NCBI GenBank assembly: GCA_017882585.1
Contig: JADGPF010000078.1
Coordinates: forward strand, 1 to 64,000
Direction: 5' to 3'
DNA length: 64,000 nt
Origin: Thermoleophilia bacterium
GTDB taxonomy: Bacteria > Actinomycetota > Thermoleophilia > Miltoncostaeales > Miltoncostaeaceae
The position numbers were made by a program, and so were the translations under genes. Positions 29,265 through 37,793 of the stretch are shown here, piece by piece; within the stretch, counting starts at the first letter, position 1, and every line of letters starts with the position of its first letter. The notes below the pieces were generated by a model that worked only from the letters and a program-made list of their open reading frames with translations, was not told the origin of the DNA and searched no databases.

Positions 29265-30764
29265 GTGGCCGATCGCGATCCGTCTACCCGCGATGAGCAG
29301 GTCATCCTGGTCTCGAACCGCGGCCCTGTGACCTTCGACACGGACGACAACGGGGATCAGGTCGTGATCCCGGGTGGTGGTGGCCTGGTAACCGCACTGT
29401 CCGGACTGGTTGATCTCACACCGGTCGTCTGGATATCGGCGGCGATCTCCGACGAGGACACCCGGCTGCAAAATGATGCCGGCGAGACGACCATTCGCCT
29501 TCCCGATATCGGCATGCGAACGTCCGGCCGCTTCGTCCTGATCGACGCCGAGGTCTACGACCGGTACTACAACGTGATCGCGAACCCGATGCTGTGGTTC
29601 ATCCAGCACTACCTCTGGAACCTCTCACGCGCGCCGGATATCCGCCAGAACGAGCTCGACGCGTGGGAGCTCGGGTATCTAGTCGCCAACCAGCGCTTCG
29701 CCGAGGTCGTCTCCCAGGAACTCGCACGTCGCCCGGACGCCACCGTCATGCTCCACGACTACCACCTCTACACGGCCCCCGGGGTCATCCGACAGGCCCA
29801 CCCCGATGCGTTCCTGCACTTTTTCGTGCACATTCCCTGGAGTCAGCCCGACTACTGGCGAGTGGTCCCGAACCACATCCGCGAGGCTGTACTCGAGGGG
29901 CTCTTGGCCAATGACATCATCGCGTTCCACACGGCCCGCTACGCCCGCAATTTCCTGTTGTGCTGCGAGGACCTTCTGGGGTTGCGCGTCGACTATGAAC
30001 AGCGTCACGTCCAGTGGCAGGGCCGCGACGTCTGGGTGCGCTCGTACCCGATATCGGTCAACGCGCCCGCCTTCGAGACGATCGCCGCCTCGCCGGAGGT
30101 CCTCGAAGAGGAGGGGCCCATCATGCGGCGGCGGCGCGCGCACTTGATCGTCCGTGTCGACCGTGCCGACCTGTCGAAGAACGCGATCCGTGGCTTTCTC
30201 GCGTTCGACGTCTTTCTCGACCACTACCCGGAGTTCGCCGAGGAGATCACCTTCTTCGCGCTGCTGCAGCCCTCCCGCCAAGACGTGCCTGAATACGTCG
30301 AGTATCTGGAGGCGATCAAAGACGTCGTCTCCCACATCAACACCAAGCACGGCAACACGGATTGGATGCCGATTGACCTTCGCATCGAATCGAACATGGC
30401 TCGCGCGGTCGCCGCATACAAGCATTACGACGTCCTAATGGTCAACGCGATCTACGACGGCATGAACCTCGTCGCGAAAGAGGGGCCGCTGATCAACGAG
30501 CGCGATGGGGTCATGATCCTCAGCGAGAACACCGGTGCGCACGAGGAGCTCGGCTCGTTCGCACTGTCGGTCAACCCGTTCGACATCGAGAATCAGGCGC
30601 AGGCCATCCACCAGGCGCTGACCATGCCGATCAATGAGCGCCGGGAACGCCTCGAGCACATCAAGCGGATCGTTCGGGAGAACGACATCGAAAAGTGGCT
30701 GTCCGCCCAACAGACCGACATCGCGGCCAAACGCAGCCACGACCACGGCGAGACCGGTGGCTGA
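29265..30764 (+). CDS. otsA: Trehalose-6-phosphate synthase-like, GT20
   Basis: VILVSNRGPVTF; GGGGLVTALSGL; VMLHDYHLYTAPGVIRQ; LVAKEGPLINERDGVMILSENTGAHEEL. Confidence 0.87.
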   Translation: MADRDPSTRDEQVILVSNRGPVTFDTDDNGDQVVIPGGGGLVTALSGLVDLTPVVWISAAISDEDTRLQNDAGETTIRLPDIGMRTSGRFVLIDAEVYDRYYNVIANPMLWFIQHYLWNLSRAPDIRQNELDAWELGYLVANQRFAEVVSQELARRPDATVMLHDYHLYTAPGVIRQAHPDAFLHFFVHIPWSQPDYWRVVPNHIREAVLEGLLANDIIAFHTARYARNFLLCCEDLLGLRVDYEQRHVQWQGRDVWVRSYPISVNAPAFETIAASPEVLEEEGPIMRRRRAHLIVRVDRADLSKNAIRGFLAFDVFLDHYPEFAEEITFFALLQPSRQDVPEYVEYLEAIKDVVSHINTKHGNTDWMPIDLRIESNMARAVAAYKHYDVLMVNAIYDGMNLVAKEGPLINERDGVMILSENTGAHEELGSFALSVNPFDIENQAQAIHQALTMPINERRERLEHIKRIVRENDIEKWLSAQQTDIAAKRSHDHGETGG

Positions 30765-31251
30765 CCTCACGCACCTCAACGACCGCGGCGAAGCGCATAT
30801 GGTCGGCGTGGGCCACAAGCCGATCGTCGCTCGCACGGCGGTCGCTCAGGCCCTCGTCCGCGTTCAACCGGCCACGGCGGCTGCGATCCTCGAGGGCGCG
30901 GTACCCAAGGGTGATGTCGGCGCGGTGGCGCGCCTCGGTGGCATCGCGGCGAGCAAGCGGACGCCCGAGCTGATCATGCTGTGCCATCCGCTGCCGATCG
31001 ACGGCGTCAAGCTGGAGATCGCGATCGATCCCGGCGGCCTTGTGACCCTCACCGGACATGTGCAGACGACGGCTCGCACCGGGGTCGAGATGGAGGCGCT
31101 GACGGCGGTCGCGATCGCCGCGCTCAACGTCTACGACATGGTCAAGGGCATCGACGCGGGGCCGGTGATCGAGTCGATTCGGCTGCTGTCCAAGTACACT
31201 GCCCCGGCCGCAGGTGACGCTCCGGGTGACAACGAGCCGGGGCGAAGTTGA
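30757..31251 (+). CDS. moaC: Cyclic pyranopterin monophosphate synthase
   Basis: LTHLNDRGEAHMVGVGHKPIVARTAVA; CHPLPIDGVKLEI; TGVEMEALTAVAIAALNVYDMVKG. Confidence 0.96.
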   Translation: MADLTHLNDRGEAHMVGVGHKPIVARTAVAQALVRVQPATAAAILEGAVPKGDVGAVARLGGIAASKRTPELIMLCHPLPIDGVKLEIAIDPGGLVTLTGHVQTTARTGVEMEALTAVAIAALNVYDMVKGIDAGPVIESIRLLSKYTAPAAGDAPGDNEPGRS

Positions 31252-32378
31252 GCGCGACGGGGCTCGAGATTTCTGCGGCAGCGCCGGCCCGCCCGCCGAT
31301 CGACGGCGTACTCGCCGCCGTCGCGCGGCGCCAAGAACAGGGCTTCGACGCCGTGTGGTGGGCCGACCACCTGTTGCACTGGTTCCCAACGTCGATCTGG
31401 CAACCGGATCTCGTCCCGCAGGCGGCGGCTCAGGCGAGCCCGCACGTGTGGATGGATCCGTTTGCGCTTGTCGCAGCGAGCGCCTCGGCCGCCGATCGCC
31501 TGCGCTTTGGCGTCGGGGTGACCGATCTCGTGCGTCGGCACCCGGCCGCACTCGCCCAGACCGCTTTGACGCTCGATCACGTGACCAAGGGCCGGTTCAT
31601 CCTCGGAGTCGGTGCCGGGGAGTCGCTCAATCTCAGCCCGATCGGCATGGCGAACGAACATCCCGTCTCCCGTCTCGAGGAGGGCCTGACGGCGATGCGA
31701 CTGCTGTTCGACACCCCGGACGAGGTCGACTTCGACGGCCACTACGTCACGTTGCGCGGCGTGGCGCTCGGGCTGCGGCCCTACGGCGACGCCCCGCCGC
31801 CGATCTGGGTCGCCGCGCACGGTCCGCGCGGCCTCGCCCTCGCCGGGCGGCTCGCCGACGGATGGTTGCCCCTGTGTCCGGACGCGGACACCTACGCCAC
31901 GATGTGGGGCACCGTCCAGGACGCCGCCCGCGCCGCCGGCCGGCCGCCGGATGCCATAGTGCCTGCGTGTTACACACGTGTCGTCGTCGCCGACGATGAT
32001 GCGGCGGCCGCACGGACTGCACTCAACTCGCTGCTGTTGCGCTTCATCGCGCTGACCGGTTCCGCATCCGACTTCGCCCGCCACGGTCATGTGCATCCTC
32101 TCGGCCCCAGAGTGGTCGGCCTGACGAGCTTCGTACCAACCGGACTCGGGCGGGACGAGGCCTTGCGTCTCGCTGCCGCAGTTCCCGACGCCGTCGTACT
32201 TGACACCGTCGTCGCCGGCAGCCCGGCAAGCGTCGGGGCACGGCTGGCGGCAATCGTGCGCGCCGGGGCGCGCCACCTGCAGATTGTCAACATGACCCCG
32301 CTCGCCGATCCGCGTCAGGCCGTTGCCAGCGAGCTGCTGCTCGCTGAAGCGCTCGGCGAGCTGCGTCGGGCCGCCTGA
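31248..32378 (+). CDS. LLM-class flavin/F420-dependent oxidoreductase
   Basis: RRQEQGFDAVWWADHLLHWFP; FGVGVTDLVRRHPAALAQTALTLDHVTKGRFILGVGAGE; TTG start. Confidence 0.9.
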   Translation: MSATGLEISAAAPARPPIDGVLAAVARRQEQGFDAVWWADHLLHWFPTSIWQPDLVPQAAAQASPHVWMDPFALVAASASAADRLRFGVGVTDLVRRHPAALAQTALTLDHVTKGRFILGVGAGESLNLSPIGMANEHPVSRLEEGLTAMRLLFDTPDEVDFDGHYVTLRGVALGLRPYGDAPPPIWVAAHGPRGLALAGRLADGWLPLCPDADTYATMWGTVQDAARAAGRPPDAIVPACYTRVVVADDDAAAARTALNSLLLRFIALTGSASDFARHGHVHPLGPRVVGLTSFVPTGLGRDEALRLAAAVPDAVVLDTVVAGSPASVGARLAAIVRAGARHLQIVNMTPLADPRQAVASELLLAEALGELRRAA

Positions 32379-32578
32379 CCGTCCGAGCCCGGTCCATCAC
32401 GAAATCCTGCACAGCAGCGCGCGCCCAGACAGGCCCAGCTGCGTCCCGCGCGCCCGGAACCCGCGATCCATACCTACCCAGCTGCGCGCGTCCGCGCGGC
32501 GGGCCGCCGGTTAAGCTGCACGCCGTGCATTCGATCCGCCCCGATCAGCACGCGCCCGTCACCCTCGGCGATCGCGCA

Positions 32579-32615
32579 CGTCCGACATCCGCCCGTTCCT
32601 GGGTCGTGTCGGACG
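32579..32615. repeat. Inverted repeat CGTCCGACA ... TGTCGGACG upstream of the exopolysaccharide cluster
   Basis: Perfect 9-bp arms at 32579-32587 and 32607-32615. Confidence 0.7.
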
Positions 32616-32637
32616 CCCCCTCATACGACGGTGGCCA

Positions 32638-33678
32638 GTGACCGCGACGGTGGTGGGTCCCGGTCGGCGGCAGCGGGCGGGGATCGGCATCGGCTTTCTA
32701 GTCCTGTTCTTGTTTGCGCTCGGGGTCTTCCTCCTGCCGTTCGCTTTTCCGACCGAAGGGGCGATCGTGGCACGCTTCGCCTCGACCGCCGAGTTCAGCC
32801 CCAACACCCCGGGCGGTCGCGCGACGGCCGGGGTCGCAATCCAGATGCGCGATCCGGGCCGACTCACGCTGACGGTCATGCAGGGATCGCAACTGGTCCG
32901 CACGTTGATTCCGACTCGCTCGGTGCGCAAGGGGTGGATCACGACCGCGTGGGACGGGACCAACCAGCAGGGCCTTGCGATGCCGGACGGCGTGTACACG
33001 CTCCACCTGATGGCGAGCTCAGGCAAGAAGGGCTACAACGTCAGCCGCAGGGCGACGATCGACCGCACCCGGCCGGCCGCCCCGACGGTCATCGCGACGT
33101 CGGCAGATCCCACGAGCCTTGCGCCGGGCGCCCAGTGCGCCATCACCGTGACCCCGAGCACGTACGCACGATTCAGCTTCGGTGTCGGCAACGTCCCACA
33201 CGCGCAACCGATCGGCGGACCCCAGTTCGTTGACCAGGGAACCGCGTTCGTCTGGAACTGGAACGGGCGGACCGCACACGGGGGTCTCGTCACGCCCGGC
33301 TTCTATCCGGTTGCCGTCACGGAAGTGTCGGTAAATGGCTTCACCTTCACCGCCGCGCGGGAGTGCTGGATCGGCAACCTGCTGGGCTCTGCAACGCCCA
33401 CCAATCTTGCCCCGGGCGACATCGCCCAGCTCAAGCTGACGACGCCGACGAGGGTCGCCGTCCCGGCAGCGACACCGGTGACCTTGGGCCTGTACCGGCG
33501 CACCGGCACTCCCGGGGCACCCGGTCACGTGATCGGGCCCGAAATCGGTGCACCCGTGGCGACCACCGCAGGTAGCGCACGCATCCAGCTGCCGGTGGGG
33601 ATTCCGGTCTCCGACGTGTGGATCGAGGCCCGCGCTGGAACAGGCGCGGCACTCGTGGCCGCCGGAGCCCGACCGTGA
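32638..33678 (+). CDS. Membrane-anchored surface protein with FlgD-like Ig domain
   Basis: N-terminal TM; ITTAWDGTNQQGLAMPDGVYTLHLMAS (FlgD-Ig-like). Confidence 0.65.
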   Translation: MTATVVGPGRRQRAGIGIGFLVLFLFALGVFLLPFAFPTEGAIVARFASTAEFSPNTPGGRATAGVAIQMRDPGRLTLTVMQGSQLVRTLIPTRSVRKGWITTAWDGTNQQGLAMPDGVYTLHLMASSGKKGYNVSRRATIDRTRPAAPTVIATSADPTSLAPGAQCAITVTPSTYARFSFGVGNVPHAQPIGGPQFVDQGTAFVWNWNGRTAHGGLVTPGFYPVAVTEVSVNGFTFTAARECWIGNLLGSATPTNLAPGDIAQLKLTTPTRVAVPAATPVTLGLYRRTGTPGAPGHVIGPEIGAPVATTAGSARIQLPVGIPVSDVWIEARAGTGAALVAAGARP

Positions 33679-35240
33679 GCGCGCTGACACTCACGCGCGA
33701 CGTCGGTGCCCTGTTCGGGGTGGCCGGGATTGCCGCACTGTTCCTGCCGATCCCGCGTGTCGCACCGACGACCCGGCGCGCCGCTGGGCTCGCGTTGAGC
33801 ACGATCGGCTGGCTCGTGCTCGCCGCGTCCCTGACGCCGAGCTCAGAGATGGCACGCGTCCGCCACCACGCCCACACGGCGGTCGGGGTGGCCGAGCTTG
33901 CCGTCGGCGCGGTCCTCGTGGTCGTCTTGGTGATCGTGTTACTCGCGATCGGGACGTGGATCACGATGCGCTGGCCGCGGGCGTGGCTGATCGCGCTGAC
34001 AATCGCGCTTCCAATCCGCATTCCGGTACCGATCGGTGGGGCGTCGCGAGACCTGCTGATACCGCTCTACTTCATCGGAGCGTGCGGCATTCTCGGGTTC
34101 GTCTGGGCGCGTCTGCATGGACGGTTTGGGCCCGACGACGAACCCCACACGCCGCTCGACATCCCCATCGCGGCGTTCATGTGCTTCACGATGCTGTCGA
34201 TGCTCTGGGCGATCGACACCAAGGATGCGGCGATCCAGATCGTGTTCTTCTACCTGCCGTTCCCGCTGCTGCTGCTGGCCGTCATCGCCTGGTGGTCGTC
34301 GATCCGGCAGGCGCTTCCGATTCTCGCCGGCGTCACGATCGCATTCGCAACCGCGATCGCCGTGCTCGCGCTGGTCCAGTATGAAAGCCACTGGATCTTC
34401 TGGAACGCGAAGCTGCAACAGGACGACATCTACAGCCAGTTCTTTCGGGTCAACGGAATCTTCTTCGATCCGAACATCATGGGTCGCTACCTTGCCGTCG
34501 GCATCCTGGCGACGCTCGCGTGGATCTGGCTGCGACCTGGCAGACGCGAACTGATCGTCGGCTCGGCGGCGATCGTGCTGATGTCCGGGGGTCTGTTGGT
34601 GAGCTTCTCCCGGTCGAGTTGCCTGATGCTGATGGTCGGGATTGCCCTCCTGGCATGGCGCGCATTCGGAGCACGGCGCACCCTGGCGGTCGGGGGCATC
34701 GCGTTCGTGATACTCGCCGGGGGCGCAATCGCGTCGAGCCACAACATCCGCCATGCGCTGACCAGCTCGCACCGGCTCTCGGGCGTCAGCGAAGGGCGCT
34801 TTAGCCTGATGAGTGGAGGGGTTACGATCTGGCGCAAGGAACCGATCGGCGGCTCCGGGGTTGGCAGCTTCCAAACCCGCTTCACCGAGACCGAGACGGC
34901 GTACCAAATTTCACACAAGAAGGTGTCGATCAGCCACAACACGCCGATTACGGTCCTCGCCGAGCTGGGCGTGATCGGCGCCGCGTTGTTCATCTGGCTG
35001 TGTGTGGCCGTATGGCTCGTCATCGCCCGCTCATCGCGCGCGGTGACGGGCGCGCCAAGCTGGGAGCAGTGGAGCCTGCTGGCGGTCGTTACGGGAATCT
35101 TCGTCCATTCACAGTTGTACGCCGACCTGTTCGAGGACCCGATGCTCTGGACGGCGCTGGCGGCCGCCCTCGCGATCGGCATCGCCGCAGGAGTCTTGCG
35201 GCCGGACGCCAGCGCCCCCTCGGCCACCGACCCGGACTGA
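33675..35240 (+). CDS. O-antigen ligase family membrane protein
   Basis: Polytopic; FFDPNIMGRYLAVGILATLAWI; IGGSGVGSFQTRF; SHNTPITVLAELGVIG. Confidence 0.85.
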   Translation: MSALTLTRDVGALFGVAGIAALFLPIPRVAPTTRRAAGLALSTIGWLVLAASLTPSSEMARVRHHAHTAVGVAELAVGAVLVVVLVIVLLAIGTWITMRWPRAWLIALTIALPIRIPVPIGGASRDLLIPLYFIGACGILGFVWARLHGRFGPDDEPHTPLDIPIAAFMCFTMLSMLWAIDTKDAAIQIVFFYLPFPLLLLAVIAWWSSIRQALPILAGVTIAFATAIAVLALVQYESHWIFWNAKLQQDDIYSQFFRVNGIFFDPNIMGRYLAVGILATLAWIWLRPGRRELIVGSAAIVLMSGGLLVSFSRSSCLMLMVGIALLAWRAFGARRTLAVGGIAFVILAGGAIASSHNIRHALTSSHRLSGVSEGRFSLMSGGVTIWRKEPIGGSGVGSFQTRFTETETAYQISHKKVSISHNTPITVLAELGVIGAALFIWLCVAVWLVIARSSRAVTGAPSWEQWSLLAVVTGIFVHSQLYADLFEDPMLWTALAAALAIGIAAGVLRPDASAPSATDPD

Positions 35241-35250
35241 TCCCACCGCC

Positions 35251-36330
35251 GTGCGCATCCTCTGCCTGACCAACATGTACCCCGGGCCAAGGGAGCCGGA
35301 CTACGGCGCCTTCGTCCGGGACATGTGTGATGCACTCGAGGACCGCGGTCACGAGGTCCGGCGTGCGGTCATTGACTCACGGGCCAGCGGCCCAGTGCAC
35401 ACCCCACGCAAGTACGGCAGGCTGGCCACCGGCGCGATGGCGAGCGCGCGCTGGGCCGATGTCGTCTATGCGCACTACCTGTTCCCGACCGGGGTCATCG
35501 CCGCGGTCGCCGGCCGGATCGCGCGCCGTCCATGGGTGGTAACCGCCCACGGCGGTGACGTTGCGAACCTGCACCGGGCCACCGTACGCAACGCGACGGC
35601 AGCCGGACTCGCCGGGGCATCCGCCGTCATCGCCGTCAGCCAGTACCTCGCCGATCGCCTCGCGGCGTCCGGGTTGCGCCTCCCGCCGGTGTTCGTGGCC
35701 AACATGGGCGTGGACATGGCCAGCTTCACCATCCGCGACCGTGCGGCGGCGCGGGCGCGACGGGGACTGGCGCCGTCGGGGCCGGTCATTGTCGCGGTCG
35801 GCGGGCTCACCGCGCGCAAAGACCCACTGACCCTGCTCCTGGCATTTGCACGGCTCCGCGCCACCCTCCCGGACGCCCAACTCGTCTTCGTCGGCGACGG
35901 GCCGTTGCGCCGCAGCCTTATGGGCGGCGCGCAACGTCTGGGGGTCGCAGAGGCAGTGACACTGACCGGCGCACTCCCACACGATGACGTCGCCGACTGG
36001 ATCGCCGCCGGCGATCTGCTGGCGCTCGTCAGCCGGATAGAGCCGCTCGGGGTCGTGATTCTGGAGGCGCTCGCCTCCGGCCGGCCCGTCGTGGCCACCG
36101 AGGAAGGCGGGGCGCGTGAGGTCATTCCGACCGAGTGCGGCGTCCTCGTGGCGCCCGGCAATCCGGTGGCCATCGCCGATAGCCTGCTGAACGTGATCGC
36201 CCACCATCCATCCCCAGCTGCCTGCCGGATGGCAGCCGGCCGCTTCGCGCTTACTCGACAGGCGGCGATCGTCGACGACGTGCTTGCCGGCGCAGTGAGC
36301 GGCACACTCCCGGACGTCAATCGGGCATGA
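35251..36330 (+). CDS. Glycosyltransferase family 4
   Basis: MRILCLTNMYPGPREPDYGAFVRDM; VAVGGLTARKDPLTLLLAFARLR; EPLGVVILEALASGRPVVATEEGGAREVI. Confidence 0.95.
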   Translation: MRILCLTNMYPGPREPDYGAFVRDMCDALEDRGHEVRRAVIDSRASGPVHTPRKYGRLATGAMASARWADVVYAHYLFPTGVIAAVAGRIARRPWVVTAHGGDVANLHRATVRNATAAGLAGASAVIAVSQYLADRLAASGLRLPPVFVANMGVDMASFTIRDRAAARARRGLAPSGPVIVAVGGLTARKDPLTLLLAFARLRATLPDAQLVFVGDGPLRRSLMGGAQRLGVAEAVTLTGALPHDDVADWIAAGDLLALVSRIEPLGVVILEALASGRPVVATEEGGAREVIPTECGVLVAPGNPVAIADSLLNVIAHHPSPAACRMAAGRFALTRQAAIVDDVLAGAVSGTLPDVNRA

Positions 36331-37793
36331 TCGCTCGGACCGGCAGCCTCGACCCGAAGCTCCCGCGCTGGCCGCTCGTCGCAGGCGCAGCGGCACTCAC
36401 GGTGCTCGGGGCGATCCTCGCTGTCGTGAGCCCGAAGGCGGCCATCGCCTTGGTCGTCGTGGTCGGCCTGGTCGCGTTCGTCGCGCGGATCAGCGATCGC
36501 CCGATCGCGCGTCTGATGGTCCCGTTTGTTGGCACGACGGTTGTCGCCGCCATCCTGGGACCGAACCTCGCGATCCCACAGGCCCCCGGGGCATTTCTGT
36601 TCAGAATCATGATCGTTGCCCTCGTGCTGGGCGCGGTCGGGTACATGCTCATGGGCGGCCGGCTTCGCTTTCCGGCGGCCCTCAGCATCCCGGCAGCCCT
36701 CCTGGCGGCAATGATCGCGTGGGCGACGATGTCGATCGCGTGGTCCCAGAATACGGGCGCCGCCGTCCGGTGGACCGCGTTCTTGGCGATGATGGTCGTC
36801 CTCGCAGTCGCGATGCCGATGGTCTTCACGACGCGGCAACGGGTGACGACGATGCTCAAAGTCCTTGGCTGGACGTTCGCGGCGGTCACAGGGTTCGCAT
36901 TCGTCGAGATCGCGACCGGATACCACCTGCCAACCTCACGCCTGACCCAGATGGTCGGTGGGTCCGCGTTCGCGGCGACCTCGGTGTTCGGCAACCAGAA
37001 CAACTTTGCGACGTTTCTGACGCTCGCCCTGCCGTACCTGGTGACACTCCCGCTGGTGTTCCGGCAGCGTCGGATGCTGCTCATCGGTATCGCCGGCACC
37101 GTCCTCGACCTGGCCGCGCTGTTGCTCACGGGCAGCAAAGACAGTCTGCTCGCCGCAGGACTGGTCTTCCTCGCCCTGCTGCTGTTTCTCGCGACCGACC
37201 CCAAGCAGCGCTCAAAGTTTGTCGGAGCAGTGGTGATCGCGATCGTGGCGATCATTGTCGTGGTCCCGTCGCTCAACGGCTCGGGCCTCATCCCGCTTCC
37301 GCAGCGCGCCGTGAACAAGTTCAGCTTTTCGCTCCTGGAGAAGGAGATCGCCAGCGGCCAGGGCTCCGGGGCCGCACGGGAGAGCCTGCTCGGCGACGGC
37401 ATCACGTTTGTCGGCCAGACGGGCGGTATCGGCGTCGGCGCGGGTAACGCCGAAACGCACGTCCTGGAACTGGCCGACTTTCCCGGGGTCAGCAACCTGC
37501 ACGACTGGTGGCTCGAGATGGTTGTCGACCTTGGACTGATCGGCCTGGCGCTGTACGTCACCTACTATCTACTGCTGTTGACGCGCCAACTGCGATGGGC
37601 ACGCCGGTCGACGGACCCTCTCGTGCGCTATCTGTGCCTGGCCGGCAGCGCCGCCATGGTCGGCTTCGTACTCGGCAGTCTCGCACCCTCGACCATGATC
37701 GCGTTCTCCCCCATGTGGGTGATGTTTGGTCTCTCGATGACGGCAATCGCTGTCGCCGAAAGGGCCCGGCGGCACGGCGGCTATCTGCCATGA
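36327..37793 (+). CDS. O-antigen ligase family membrane protein
   Basis: Polytopic; GNQNNFATFLTLALPYLV; NLHDWWLEMVVDLGLIGLALYV. Confidence 0.85.
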   Translation: MIARTGSLDPKLPRWPLVAGAAALTVLGAILAVVSPKAAIALVVVVGLVAFVARISDRPIARLMVPFVGTTVVAAILGPNLAIPQAPGAFLFRIMIVALVLGAVGYMLMGGRLRFPAALSIPAALLAAMIAWATMSIAWSQNTGAAVRWTAFLAMMVVLAVAMPMVFTTRQRVTTMLKVLGWTFAAVTGFAFVEIATGYHLPTSRLTQMVGGSAFAATSVFGNQNNFATFLTLALPYLVTLPLVFRQRRMLLIGIAGTVLDLAALLLTGSKDSLLAAGLVFLALLLFLATDPKQRSKFVGAVVIAIVAIIVVVPSLNGSGLIPLPQRAVNKFSFSLLEKEIASGQGSGAARESLLGDGITFVGQTGGIGVGAGNAETHVLELADFPGVSNLHDWWLEMVVDLGLIGLALYVTYYLLLLTRQLRWARRSTDPLVRYLCLAGSAAMVGFVLGSLAPSTMIAFSPMWVMFGLSMTAIAVAERARRHGGYLP

